DNA of 64,000 bases from Megalonaias nervosa (lineage: Eukaryota > Mollusca > Bivalvia > Unionida > Unionidae): assembly GCA_016617855.1 (NCBI GenBank), contig JAECUM010093588.1:18347-82346 (forward strand), read 5' to 3'. How positions within the stretch are numbered: the first letter of the stretch is position 1; every line of letters starts with the position of its first letter. Positions 49,820 through 62,579 of the stretch are shown piece by piece. Position numbers and translations under genes: made by a program. The notes under the pieces are model-generated. The model saw only the letters and a program-made list of their open reading frames with translations. It had not been told where the DNA came from and did no database searches.

Positions 49820-52235
49820 CATGGACTGGACCGTCACTACTTTTTACGCATGTTCCTCACGATTCTATTCTTGCAAGATTAAACCTATCTACACACCACG
49901 CCATTGCCTGAAATTCCTCTCTGAACTGGGTCTCCTTTGCTTGACACTTTTTCTAAATAATATTTTTGACGAATCACCATGGATTCAAATACAGAAAGTA
50001 ACTAGTATATTCCAGGGCAGAAAAACACGAACCCCATAGCAAGTTAATAAATCTTCTGTTCTGAGATTGTCATAGAGAAAAAATACTGCTGTCCGATAAC
50101 TGTCCGATAAATGTACTTCCAGCATTCGTATTCAACTGAAATATTTAGGGAAAAAGACACACAACAATCTGTTTAGTTCAATTCATAGCATAATGCTTAA
50201 ACATTCCAACTTATAAAAAACATAAAAGAAACTCCAATGGCCCTGCAACTGATTGAAAAAAAATAAATTGAGTGGTAGTGGGAGAAAATCTGCATGATAT
50301 TTTGCACGAGAGGTTGGCATTTTGAGCCCGAAAATCAAGCGTGTATTCATTTAAAGTAATATTTGATCTATAGAACACGCTCTACTACGTCTTTGACAAA
50401 GTTAGTTCGAGAAGTCAGATTTCCTTGTCCTAATTTTCATAAACCATCATAGGTAGAACACACAAGGGAAGGGACAGTTTCCTACAAACGTGAAAGATTA
50501 GGGTCAATTCCGCCAACATTACTAATATGTTTGGTTTTCGCTTGATAAGTCAAGTTTCCTGGATCCTGTTTTCATCAGATTTCATCAGTACCTACCTACT
50601 GATTCTCGAACCCAGAGGTCAAAGGTCAGTCATTGGAGCTAAAATAGAAATCTGATTAAAATCCTAGGACAGTGGAGATTTGATTTTAATCAGATTGGCT
50701 AATTTTGTCATTTCGAGGTCCATTCTCCTCAAAATTTTCCGCACCCAGTTTTATCATATTTATGTTGCATTACACTATAGGATTGGCATTTCTCTACTTG
50801 GATTAAGATCAAGGTCACTGGGTCATTAGCGCTGAGATAATTCCTTCTTCTCATTAGTAATTTATGTAACAAATCAAAATTTTTGTTATGCCAGACACTT
50901 CCATCAAAACAGGAATTAAATATCACGATACATGTATATTAATAACGTCAAGAGAACTAGACGATAAATATTAAGTTATAACAACTTGTACGTAATAAAG
51001 TGGTAAACATGAAGGTGTCAGATGCTCCGAAAAGACCTATGATAAACTTTTAACCTGGTCATTATTAGGTAACACTCCCACCAGGCCGGCGGTAGCCGTG
51101 GTCATTGAGGTATTGTTAGTAGCAACGTGAAACGTTTGACTGACGGGTGGGAGGTGTCAGCAATCCATCAAATTTCCAGATTATGTTAATTTTACGTTTG
51201 GACTAACTACAGTCAGCTTGGGGGTGGGGTGGGGGAATGAGCCATTCTTTGATGGCTATTTTAATTATTGAACTCGTGCGTGCAATACACATTTGATTCA
51301 CAGCACTAATTTGCTTCTAGTCAAGAAACAACAGTTTCTGCCAGTCTACCTGCATCAGTTGTCTGCCATATTGTTTTTAATTATAAAAAGGGGCGTCACG
51401 AAGCTATAGATGAACATGGTGTTTCTCTTCACCTGTCATTGCACTAGTACGCAAACAATAACAATGTACTTTGTTTTTGTTTCTTTTCAAATGCTAACCT
51501 TGCTAACGGATGCAGCTGTGCTTGCGTAGGAATACGTTAAGTCCCAGCAACGTCTAGTCGGATAAGAACTAAATATATTGGTATTTTATCACAATTATGG
51601 TCCACACTAAAGTCTATTTTGTTAGACAGTCCTATTGGCGGTGATATTTGAAGCCTTTCATTGTCATTAACAGCCTACTTTCTTGTCTAGTTAAAGGGCA
51701 TTTTGAATCTTCCAACCGGTTTATTGAAAGGAAATTGTTTTATCACTGGAAATTCTGGCATGATTACAAACCAAGACATCATAAACGTTGGTATCACACG
51801 TACGTACCGATATTGAAACACCAACAATTCATTTATGGGAAGCCTGGAGAGGAAACAATTATATTTATCCTAGTGGTAATTGCATTTACTCATTTGACAG
51901 ATTTCCTACTGTGGCCTGGGATTCCGGCCCTCAAATAGCTTTAAACAAAAAATTCTTGCTCTGATTTATTGGAAAAGAACCTATTATATCCATTATATTA
52001 TTTTTTTTCAATAAAAATTCTTGAGCTGAAAGAAAACGTTTCCTGGTTTAACAGAAAATTCTCCACCCCACCCCACCCCCAAAATAAAAATAAAAATAAA
52101 TAACAGAAAAATGATTGGTAGGTCTCTACCACGAAGGTTACAAAATGGAAAGAACGATTGACAGTTCATGAAGAAGGTCTTACTGTAGTCTTTAGGGAAC
52201 GGTGGAGAGAGACCTTGATAGCCGCAAATTCCTTA
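49815..52235. other. No gene seen
   Basis: CAGAGGTCAAAGGTCA near 50612 and GATCAAGGTCACTGGGTCA near 50807 recall the GACCTTGACC-type repeat in reverse. Frame 51648-51938 shows no domain. Confidence 0.45.
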
Positions 52236-52524
52236 ATGTCAACATACAAAAAGAGGTCTGATTGTATTAAAATGTCAACATACAAAAAGAGGTTTGATTG
52301 TATTAAAATGTCAACATACAAAAAGAGGTCTGATTGTATTCAAATGTCAACATACAAAAAGAGGTCTGATTGAATTAAAATGTCAACATACAAATAGAGG
52401 TCTGATTGTATTAAAATGTCAACATACAAAAAGAGGTCTGATTGTATTCAAATGTCAACATACAAAAAGAGGTCTGATTGTATTAAAATGTCAACATACA
52501 AAAAGAGGTCTGATTGTATTAAAA
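52236..52524. repeat. 36-bp minisatellite, eight units
   Basis: TGTCAACATACAAAAAGAGG recurs every 36 bases from 52237. As 36 is a multiple of three, open frames run through the array in more than one phase. They are artefacts of the repeat. Confidence 0.92.
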
Positions 52525-53222
52525 TATACGTTCGACTGCTTGGAAATTAAAAAGTGCCCCTTTTTTAAAAAAAAAAAAAAACAAACTTTATTTTGGGTAT
52601 TAACTGATGAGCTCATGAAACAAATGTATAGTCAAAGAAATTAAAACATAAATAAAACAGTAGGTGTGTGGATATTATGTAGTTCCATACAAGTAATTTT
52701 AGACCGTGCCTTAATGTTAGCAAAGATGGGAAGATGGGTAAATCAACAAAAATATAAAGAAACATCAACAATAATTGACGGAAAGGCGACAAAGAGAAAA
52801 TAATGACATAGCCTGTCCATATTAATCAAGAATGGGGTTGGACAACAAGTTCCCCAGCTTAGGTACAGCCCTTACCCTACAGAAAACTAATTATCAAAAT
52901 GAGCATGTGTATGTGTGTATATAAGAGAGAGAGATATTGATTGAAATATATGAAAATGCATGATACAAATAATCATATTTGTATAAGTGTTGTAAGGAAC
53001 GGTAGAAAAGGCCATTATATCTGCACATTGGTTAATATACGCAGACTTATTTATGTTTTAATTATTTTGTTTTTATTTGTTTCATGACTTTAGTAACTAA
53101 AAAATGCGTATAGTACTGATTAGATTAGAAGACTTAAGTTTTTATTCTGAACAGACGAACTAATATTCCAGTTCTGTAAGAAGACTCTTGAGACGACCTT
53201 ATTTTATGTCTGCAGACACAGT

Positions 53223-53357
53223 CAGGCCCGGCCCTAGGATGTACGGGGCCCAAGGCAGCAAGCGATGAGCTCGGGGCCCCAAGCAAAATATTGCATTGCG
53301 GAGAAGCGCGGGGCCCAAGGCGGTTGCCTCGTTCGCCTTGCCCTAGGGCCGGGCCTG
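53223..53357. mobile_element. GC-rich hAT-type MITE, 135 bp, TSD GACACAGT
   Basis: Perfect 16-bp terminal inverted repeats, CAGGCCCGGCCCTAGG and its complement, bound a 135-bp element. GACACAGT at 53215-53222 and 53358-53365 is a perfect 8-bp target duplication, the length typical of hAT elements, and the CAGG start also fits. Inside, GGGGCCCAAGGC recurs. It is much richer in GC than its AT-rich flanks. It has no coding capacity, so it must be moved by a transposase elsewhere. Confidence 0.9.
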
Positions 53358-53365
53358 GACACAGT

Positions 53366-55994
53366 GGATAATTATGGAACTAGGTTATATAAACCGAAGG
53401 TATTAAGGGTAGAAAGTTTGAAATGGGCTAATTGTAGTCAGCGATAAATGTTCTAATCATGGTCGTATCCAAGTATATTTATTTATAGACAACAACTGAA
53501 GTGTGCACTGAATTATTCTTTCAATATTTGCCACTGAAGTGTCTGGTGATGTACTTGATGGCTGAACTGTGTCAGGACTGTTTACACAACACTCCGTTAT
53601 TCGTCGTCAGACAGTGCAACGGACCTTTCCGATTCGATTCTCACGCTTAGAGTTAACAATTTTCAGAAATTACTATTTTGGCGAAGTTATTTATTTCGGC
53701 GACAGATGTATTTGGGAAGAAAAATGATGCAAAACAATCAATGCACTCCTTTTGGGTGTCTCAGTGCTTTCTACCATGCTTTTGTATATTTATTTATTTT
53801 TGCAGTGTGTTTCCTTTTCTTAGACTTGTAACAGACGATTTCAAGGTATAAAACAGAGAACGCCATTACATATATGAAAACAAAAATTCGGCGCCACCTT
53901 TGAAATCGGAAGTAAGAAGAGTATATATGACTCTTTTATAAATATAAAGTCTGATGGTTGCAACCTTTCTAACGTTTAGGGCACATTAAAAATACTTTCT
54001 CAAGCCCCCGTGTATCTTACATGTAGGACATGACAGTGATAATAAACGATAGATTCCCTATATATTATAGCTGGTTGGTAGACATTTTAACGAGCGCACT
54101 GTGCCGGAGCTATCCAGTACTAAGGTATTCTCATAAATCCCGTTTGTTTGTATCCCACTACCGATTTTAAAAATAGATGGCATCAAGGATATAAAAAAAA
54201 AAAAAAAAATATGCACAAAACAGTTATTTAACTCCTTAATTTGTAAGTTCTAATCTGCTTGTCAAAACAGTGGAGTGCCAGAGTGAGTCATGGCAGTAAT
54301 CTTAAAAACACTTGATATGGTCATTTTATAAATTTTCTATTGGTCGTTGTTGTTTAAACCAGGCTATTCATTTTTTCAAGATAAAGTTTGTGTATGGCAC
54401 GTGTTGTTTTAGCTGCCGTTGTTCTTGCTTTCCGCGCATTTCGATCTTTCAAAAGCAAATAACTTTTAGTGAGATCCCCTGCTCGTCATTTGACCCTGAC
54501 CTTTAATAACAGTGGTGGAACATATTGTCGAAGCAAATGCAATAATTTCTGAATGTAGACTGGCTTTTAAAGCTTGCCATATGCTTTCTTTTTCAAAAGG
54601 GGCGATTCTTGGAATGCAGGAGGGACTGTGCGATTACATTGTTTAAACTTCTATTGGGCGATTTTAATCAGGGGGTTGCAAAGTTTAATCGGAAATCACC
54701 GGGTATTTAGGTTGGGGCTTGTTGTTCTTATTAATATGGTGTAAGGCGTTGGCATAGATGAAGCTTCAAATAAAATGATCTGGAAACTGGGAACAAATTA
54801 ATCCGCAGAATTTACCAATGTGTGAAAAATTCCATACCAGAATCACGTGATCGTTTATATACAATCAGACTGCAGCAAACTCGGTCAGTTCATAAAAATA
54901 TAATTATATTAGTGTTAAATTTTAGAACAACACTTATTATTTAATTTAAGGTAAGTAAATGCGCCTGCATAACCACATGGACTTAACACTATAGCTTGCC
55001 TCACACGTGACATTTATCCTGATTCGTGGACTATTTTTACTCTTCTGCTGCAATCAGAGTGAATACAAAACAAGAAAAACTTCAGTTTCAATCATCGCTT
55101 GAACATTCTTTCACAGTAATGAAGATAAGCATTAATTGTACCACATTCAGATACTAAAATAAACAGTGGTTGAGTACCACAAAATTAAGAGTTCGGCACT
55201 GATTAACCCAGCTACATGTAAGCCCTTATTGTAAATTTTATTTTCTGAAAAATTTATATTATCATCATTATTTTGGAAGGGTAAATCAATTCTAGCTCGA
55301 AGTTATATCGACGACCATTACGTTATTTTTCTTTTGTTGCGTGTCTCTATTAATATTATGGATAAAAACGAACTCTTTTTTACCTGTTCACATTTGTATC
55401 ATTGCGCAAGCTATCTGCAATACACAATTTAGACTCCATTACCGTAGCAGTTTCAACCACTGTTCTTTAAAAGATAAAATGTGTTTAAACGTCATTAAAA
55501 GTTTACACTGAATGTTTCACTGTAAACCGAACTTTTACGCTCTATCTTAGGGTAAGGAAGTTTTCAATGGGTGTTTTGCCGTTTGAATGTTGCAGTAGTA
55601 ATTACAATACGCCTGTTTGACTTCGGCCCTCATTTTTCGATCAGAAATGTGAAAAAAAAGAATCCATCATTAAACTTCAATATTTCTGAGATGGAAACTT
55701 TATAGAAAAGTCACAAGATGTTCCGATTGCTAGTGAGTGACAGTACCAAAATCCAGCCAGAACGTCTTCTGCTAATTCTGCGAGAAAAAAACATATATCT
55801 CGGAGGTATGTCGGCGCAGTCATTTACAGAAAAATTATACAAATTATTCGCCGGAAATCTCTTAGCAAAACGGAAATTAATCTATTCTGACATCCTCTAC
55901 TATATCTACGACTGAATCCTTTGCCTTATCTACAAATGGATTGACCGTAGGATTGAGCGAGATGATGTGAATGAAAAATAGTTCGATGCATTGG
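53366..55994. other. No gene seen
   Basis: AT-rich; an A-tract at 54192-54209. No element ends or coding pattern recognised. Confidence 0.55.
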
Positions 55995-56290
55995 GAACAA
56001 TTGGAAAACCCTCTCTTTTCTGTCAAGTCGAGAGAGAAGCCTCGGCTGTAATTCGTCGCCATTGAGAACCCTATACTCTGAACTACTTTCATTCAAATGG
56101 AACAACAATAGCGGCAGAAGGAAACAAAGTCAGAATCGGAACATTCTCGGCCTTAGTTGTAGTAATAAATGTAGTACACTAAGTCAGAGGCTAATCACCA
56201 AACACATCGAATTCCTACACCATTTCCATTTCTATTTCACGACATGACGGAATTAGCAGAGAGATGTTTCAATCGGCATAGGCAACTCCT
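55995..56290. repeat. Unclassified dispersed repeat, copy 3
   Basis: Has GTCAAGTCGAGAGAGAAGCC, GTAATTCGTCGCCATTGAG and GCGGCAGAAGGAAACAAAGT, then ACCAAACACATCGAATTCC as in copy 1. Confidence 0.65.
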
Positions 56291-57083
56291 CGGTCGATCA
56301 TTATTTCGTAAACAGCTGAAGTAGTCCAAATGAGAGCGGACATATATTCATTCGAGGTATGATACGTAGACTTGACCTCGAAGTTGAGAATGTAACAACA
56401 ATAGCAAAATGTCATGCTGGTAAGAGACCTTACTCATGGAAAGCGGCAGTGGACCACTGGATGCGTGAAATAAAAACATTGAGTTGGAGAGTTCCTAACT
56501 TATATTTGATTTTAAAATTAGAAAAATCTTGTTTTGAACATGACTGAAGAAATTTCTTTTGTCTTGCCACTGTCTCTGCGTGATAAAACCGTGGTTTGGT
56601 TGCATATGTAAAGTCATTTAAAGACGGCATTTATTTCCAAAATAGTCCATTGACTTTGTAAAGGAAAAGAATTTCAAGTGAACACGGTTTTCGAGTATCA
56701 CTGGCAAACAAACACACGAGTCACGAGTTTCTAAACCACTGTTGAAACCAACAGTCTGCGTCCTGCTCTCACAACATTGTAATGCTGTTCAATGTATAAA
56801 ACGTCCGAATCGACATTGTTTTTATATCAAATCCACGTGGCGGTATTGGTAATCGCCTTGCCAATCGCTGGTTAGCCGAAGGGTAAATTATGGCGTTATA
56901 CAATATACAAGGTCCAGCATGACCAATTAATGTGGTAGATTTCACACCTATTTTGGGTTTGTACACCTCTACTGCGATAGTAGTAGCAGCAGACTTTTGC
57001 TTACGTTTATCTGTTCTTCCGTTTGTATGCTTCATTTTCCAAAAGCATTAGCATTATGAATTCTATGAATTTGCACTATAGTT

Positions 57084-57149
57084 AATGGTCCCTATGCCTA
57101 ATATTTTCTGATATTATTATATCACAAAATATTAGACATAGGGGCCATT
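57084..57149. mobile_element. 66-nt palindromic hairpin, small MITE-like
   Basis: AATGGTCCCTATGCCTAATA is mirrored by TATTAGACATAGGGGCCATT with few mismatches and a very short central loop. The whole could fold into one hairpin. A clear target duplication is not seen. Confidence 0.55.
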
Positions 57150-57436
57150 TATTGGCTTGAAATATATATAAAATAACTTGAAGCAAAATCCGTCACTTCC
57201 TTTTTCCTTTGGCACCATATTCCCTTGAGCTGTTTTCATTATGCCTTATTCAATTCTTTTCTTTCTGTTTTTTTAAAAAAATATAATCTTCCGTTTAAAT
57301 TATTCGTTGTTTTATAATGTCCATTTAATGTTATTTTATTTAATGTGTATGTACTTGTAAGCTCTTTTGAATCCGTTTCATATCCTCTTTCAAATATAGT
57401 ACTTTTATCGATATAAACTATATCTGAGTGAACAAA

Positions 57437-57438
<2 letters not shown>

Positions 57439-57512
<74 letters not shown>
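57439..57512. repeat. (TA)n microsatellite
   Basis: Pure TA tract of about 73 bases. Confidence 0.98.
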
Positions 57513-57514
<2 letters not shown>

Positions 57515-57959
57515 CAATGATGAGTTTAACTATGGATGAAGATGCCTCCTTTAGGGCATTTGTCTGTGCATTAAATATGACGCAAAAATATGCAGCTACT
57601 CAAACTATATGAAACAAATTCATAATTGCGCTACAATAATAGGATGGTAATGCATTTGGAAATTATCCAACTTCAAAATAATCTCCATATCAGCTTTGGA
57701 CAATATATTGATTCAAATAAGATGAATTTTCATGTGTCAGTGCAGTCAGAATTTGTAGATTTTACAACTTCATCAGAACAGTGTCTTACCATCATTTACA
57801 AGAAGTATTCGCTGGCACCAGGAACATGTTTTTAAACATATGTAACATGTATGATGGTCGCCAAATCTTTGTTTCGGAATCAAAAGTGCAAAAAGTGTAC
57901 GGACGTTGGCCATCTGGCTGTGGTGTTGCTGGATTTTTGGAATGATGAAAAGTTGTTCA

Positions 57960-58140
57960 TGGTTGATATTTTAATGTTGCTTTAAGCTCTATGTTTGTAC
58001 CAGTGACTTTTTTGTATGTATCAGTTCCTTTCCCGAACTCACCAAGACAGCAGTCTAAGGCTGGCCTGGGTCGGTATTTAACCTGTAACCCCAAGGATTA
58101 CGAGTCTGGCGCTCTACCAACTGAGCTACCAGGACAACGT
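57960..58140 (-). mobile_element. tRNA-derived SINE, family D, reversed
   Basis: Minus strand reads GTCCTGGTAGCTCAGTTGGT, AGAGCGCCAGACTCGTAATC, then a tRNA-like T-arm region. The D-arm is tRNA-like and the loop CTCGTAA resembles a Thr(CGU) tRNA, but the anticodon stem does not pair well. It therefore looks like a SINE head and not a working tRNA gene. Confidence 0.6.
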
Positions 58141-59481
58141 AACATGATGAAAAAACGCAAGGGTAATTTTTAGAAAGAATGGTGTGCTGGGTTACAGTAA
58201 TCGCCACTTAAATCAGGGATAGATATTAAAATATTCTAACTAATAGACTCTATCTTTATACCGTCTTCTTTATCTTTTCATCCATCCATCATTCTGTCTT
58301 TATTTTCACATGTAGCCATTTAGAACGACTCGGATCACATTTGTTCAGTACGCACATGCCCATTGCACTTGATTTGAGTTTGTTCAAGTTTCCAGAATAT
58401 CTAGTTTTATGTTGTTACGATTCTCATTTTTCTCCTCAGTTCTTAGTTAACCTATCGGGAAATCTGTACATCTTTACAAGGGCATGTGGTTTCATTTTAC
58501 CTGTGCGTAAGAAAGGAACGTTATCATAATATACTGTCTATTTGTAATACGCACCAAGCTCAAAGCTGAACTTCTCCACCGCAGCTTACCCCAAGAAAAG
58601 ATAAATCCGGAAAATAAGCCCAATTGTACCATGATATTACTAAATTTACGCCGTTTTATCTCGTCTGCTTCCTATTGCATAAGGATTTGGCGTAAGTGCT
58701 GTCTACGAAGGGTATGTAGTACGTTAATAATAAATGACGATGTTTGATATTTTCGATAAAAACGATAAGTTAGAATAAAAGGCCTGTCAACTTCTGAATA
58801 ACTTAAACAGCATTGTCGTGAAATAATAACTAAACTTTTGAATTAACCTGTCAGCAGTAAAGATTTTCTTTCGGGGAGAAACGTCCGATATATAGTACGT
58901 TTATGGCGAGGTTTGTAAGGCTTGTTCTGTTCACTGTTACTTTCCAATAATTGTTTATTGTCAACAAAATGATGCATCTGAAAATTTTCCAGACGTTGGT
59001 AATGCGTGAGAGTAAAGTAATGCACTCGCCCGGAAAAGTAAGACGATGTTTCAAGTCTGCTTGCGTTAAAGCGTAGCGTTGGAGCATATTCCCGTTTCCA
59101 AGGGAGATACACAGTGACGTAGTATTTCGTCACGTGATTGGTTTGTCTTCATAAATGAAATTGAAAATGAATGTCTCTGCCACACACGCCAGTATTATTT
59201 ATCAAAACATTTGCCAGTGACGCTCTGATTGCGACCAATCAACGATTTACACTATATGTATTTAGGTGATTTGATTTTTTTATCAAATCGTTCCGGATTT
59301 TATGGTGTGTGTTTTGTGGTGAATTATGTATCGCAATCAACTGGTGAATTATGTATCGCAATCAACATATTAAGATTTGCTTCCAATTGTACAATTGTAC
59401 AACATTTAAGAATTTAAGATGCACATTTTTGGCCTGAAAAATTAAATTGCATTATAAGTATATGACTTCTGCAGTTGAAGA
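58141..59481. other. No gene seen
   Basis: A 21-bp tandem duplication of GTGAATTATGTATCGCAATC occurs at about 59321-59365. Otherwise unassigned. Confidence 0.55.
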
Positions 59482-60538
59482 CCCCGTATTCAGTCAGATA
59501 AAAGCGGATAGAAAAAGCCCCGTATTCAGTCAGATAAAAGCGGATAGAAAAAGCCCCTGTTACGACCCTGTAGTCAAATTACATATGTGTTAAAATTTAA
59601 ATTCTTCTAATTCTTTGTTTCATTTTTATTTCATTTTTACATCATTAAATGTAATTATTATTATTATGATGATTATGTTTGCATGGGTCTAATAGTTTGT
59701 TAGAAACATCGTATTTATTTAAAACGTAAGTGTGACTCATGTAAGCACGAGCTTTGTATGATAGTAAATTCGTCGCAAGTAAATATTCAGCAGTAGCTAT
59801 GTAAACGATTGACTGATACTTGTTCAGGTTTTCGTAATGTCCAGATGGATTGCGAAATCACACGTGTGCTTCGTGCGTGTGTACATGAAACGGCGTATTA
59901 GTTTCTTTTATATGCTTAGTTATCTGTAAGAAAGGTCAGTCGTAGTCATAGTCGTAGTCGTAGTCAGTCATAGTTGAGAGTCACATCTTAACATCTTAGA
60001 GTTTATAATACCTTAAGAAAGGTATTTCTGTGCTGGAAAGAGTTGTGCATTCGTACGAGGAACAACATGTGTGTTGTTAGTGGTAGTAGCTGTATTTCAT
60101 CTACTTTCTAAATAATTATTTTCCCTGGAGAACAACCGTACTGTCTTTGGACAAAGACATTTGATGAAACTACTTCTAAATCGGAACAGAACAATACAAA
60201 TTGTGCTTTGCAGTGAAAATTCTGGACATTCTGTGTTAGCCTTCGTCTGACGTCATCATCCGCCATCTTGGATCGGAACTGAGATTCAGACTGTATCAAT
60301 TTAGAACTGTTTATTCACAGGACTTATGTGTTTTCACAAATTTAGAACATATTTTTGGATCTTCTTCGTAAATCGTAAGTCTTGTTTCATATATTTACCT
60401 TTTCACCGTGTTTTCTAGGAAAATAAATTATTTTTGTTAAAATTTACAAAGCTTGTTGTCTTCACTCTTTCTTTGTGTTACTTTGAACGAACCGATACGT
60501 AACACCCCGTATTCAGTCAGATAAAAGCGGATAGAATA
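59482..60538. repeat. 36-bp tandem repeat split by a solo LTR
   Basis: Units start with CCCCGTATTCAGTCAG at 59482, 59518 and 60505. The first two are contiguous and near identical. The third lies directly after the LTR and finishes near 60538. Confidence 0.85.
59558..60504. mobile_element. Solo LTR, copy 2 (947 bp), TSD CCCC
   Basis: Same ends as copy 1 (TGTTACG...CGTAACA). CCCC at 59554-59557 and 60505-60508 is the target duplication. The element sits inside a 36-bp tandem repeat: two units lie before it and a third continues immediately after it, so the insertion site can be reconstructed exactly. Includes a short GTCGTAGTC-type tandem stretch near 59950. No internal retrotransposon sequence. 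Confidence 0.87.
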
Positions 60539-62052
60539 GGATTAATAGAAAAGGAAAAGAAAATGAAAAAAAAAAAAAAAAGAAAAAAGGGTTTTGAAAT
60601 TAATTATTGCTAACATTGTGTATTGGGTATGATAAAGTCTCAATATCAAAAGAACACGTTATTCCGTGTTATTCCGTGTCATTCATAATTCTCGCACCCT
60701 TTAATTCAAATCAGTGAAGTCATGCTTTACCACATCAAGTCATAGAGTGGTAGTGAAATAGTTAAAACAAACAAGAAACCCAACAAACAAAAAAAACCCC
60801 AACAAAAAACAAAAACAAAGAAACCCATTCACATTTGAAAGTTGGTGTTTATAGCAAATCTCAGTTGTTGACTGTTTTGTTTGCTCTTTTTTACCGGATA
60901 ACTGGTCAGGAACTCTTTATATCTTGAGTGTACGTTGAGTGATGTCTAATGTGAAATAGTTCATGGTTATGGATCATTTGGAACGTGAAGAATGATTTAC
61001 TGGCAAATAACACCGTCGAGCATCCACTGAATGCGGTAACGGTGCTCAGACGACATAATCAGGCACTTTCTATGCCCTCTTTATTTCCAATTCTTCATTC
61101 ATATGCAAAGCATGACATCTGCTGTGTTCTCTTTGTAGTTAATTAAATCGTTGTTTTGAAACATACGCTCAGCAAAGTATGATTATTGCGTTACAAATGT
61201 TATGCAAATTTTGTTTCTGCTTTCTTTTTTTTATGTATATTGCTATTTAAGAAAAAAAAAAAACAAAACAACTAAACTCCAAAAACAAAACACTGAAAGA
61301 ATCCCATACTTTCATAGCAGAGTGCTGGTCATTTACACCATAACAGGTCAACTGCCAATCGGAGCACTCTCGGTCTTTTCCGTAAAGTCGAGAAGAAAAA
61401 AACTCGGAAGTAACTTGTTTCCATTGAGCAATATATTCTGAACTACTTTCTCTCACTTGGAACAACATGGCAGCGGAAGGAGACAAAGTCAAAATTGGAA
61501 CAATCTCACAACAATGGTCAGACTATCTTGACAGATATAAATAATTGTTACATTCAGTCTAATTCAATATGTATCCTAATTGCTGTTTGAAATAACTTCT
61601 ATTTCGTATTTGTATCCAAATGTGCCCCTGTATTGATTAAAAACTGCTAAAACCGTTTAAACGACTACGTGGATTACTTATACAAAGTCGGACTTAATCA
61701 GTATTATTTTAGTATTATCCTTTCCTGAAAATAAAATTGTTTAGGTAACTTTTTGAAGATTTACACTACTGGTTATACACATATTCTGGTCACGTTGCAA
61801 GTGTGTGCGTGTTTTGGAAGATGGTAAAAATTGGATAGATATTTTTCTCGTGACACTTATGAACTGAAGAGTCTGTGCAAATGTCAAAAGCTATAGTCAC
61901 ATTACTTTTGTACGGCTTGTAAACATTAGAGCTTTAGAAAGTGTGAAGTATCGGAAGTTATGATCACAAACAGAAGTGGGACATCGGGGCTTGACAGTCA
62001 TTTGGACACCTCCGCTCAACTTCACAACTTACTTGCTCTGTCTCATATTTAG
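60539..62052. other. No gene seen left of the Polinton remnant
   Basis: A-rich tracts at 60567-60590 and 60780-60825, and the dispersed repeat at 61330-61560. The left end of the Polinton-like element could not be located here. Confidence 0.5.
61330..61560. repeat. Unclassified dispersed repeat, copy 4
   Basis: Has CCAATCGGAGCACTCTCGG, GTAAAGTCGAGAAGAAAAAA, GTTTCCATTGAGCAATATA and GCAGCGGAAGGAGACAAAGT, shorter at the right end. Confidence 0.6.
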
Positions 62053-62136
62053 GTCTTAGGAAAGATCACCTTTGTTGGTGCAGCAACAGTGGTAAGAGCA
62101 GAAGGAGCCGTCACCGCTGCTGTCGAAAAAGGATAG
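62053..62136 (+). other. Possible terminal coding exon, unidentified
   Basis: A pyrimidine-rich stretch ending in TTTAG is followed by 27 sense codons and a TAG. The segment is rich in Ala, Val and Gly and less AT-biased than its surroundings. It might be a last exon of the adjacent virus-like element or of a host gene. No homologue is recognised, and the length is too short to exclude chance. Confidence 0.15.
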
Positions 62137-62423
62137 TTCTTTTAAAAATGGGTTTAGTATTTTTTTTTAAAAATCAAATGAAGAAAAAGTGTTAAATCAG
62201 GGCTGGTAGACATCGTGGTCAACGACAAAGTAGAAGCGACAGAGAGAAGGAGACATAGTTGTCGAGTAGCGTGGTTTTCTGGAGTACGTACGTGTCCTAA
62301 CGGCACTATACAGTCTCTAGCTCTCTTGATGACACCAACTGTCTGTTTTCTTGCAACTTTTTTATTTCGTGGCAGGGTTTGAATCAAAGGGTCGTCAAGA
62401 TGCATAAGGTGTTTAAGACTCAC

Positions 62424-62449
62424 CGTTGTCGTTCGTATAAGTCAGCCAT
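62424..62449 (-). other. Possible short first exon on the minus strand
   Basis: Reading leftward, an ATG at 62449-62447 sits in an ideal context (AACCATGG). The frame runs eight full codons plus two bases, then meets GTGAGTC, a near-perfect splice donor. It lies 80 bases from the TATA box of the PolB remnant and points away from it. This could be a divergent gene of the same element, a host exon, or chance. No product is recognised. Confidence 0.2.
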
Positions 62450-62525
62450 GGTTCCTAACTGTTGGACTTTCACTTGCCCTTGTGAAATATACCAAGTCAT
62501 TGTCACAACAAGAGGTAGAGAAGGG

Positions 62526-62533
62526 TATATAAA
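62526..62533 (+). promoter_or_regulatory. TATA box upstream of the PolB remnant
   Basis: TATATAAA lies 47 bases before the ATG at 62580. A start site about 30 bases downstream would give a short leader. The spacing fits a compact viral-type promoter. Whether it still works in a broken copy is unknown. Confidence 0.5.
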
Positions 62534-62579
62534 CAGACAGAACGAACTTGGTTAAATCATTTCTGAATCAGCAATCGAG

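Larger units (their letters stand above)
56291..57959. other. No gene seen outside hairpin and TA tract
   Basis: Unassigned; the palindrome at 57084 and TA tract at 57439 are listed separately. Confidence 0.55.

Noticed and set aside
58080..58140. Functional tRNA gene (Thr-like) on the minus strand
   Set aside because: The anticodon stem does not pair and the sequence continues into a SINE-like body.
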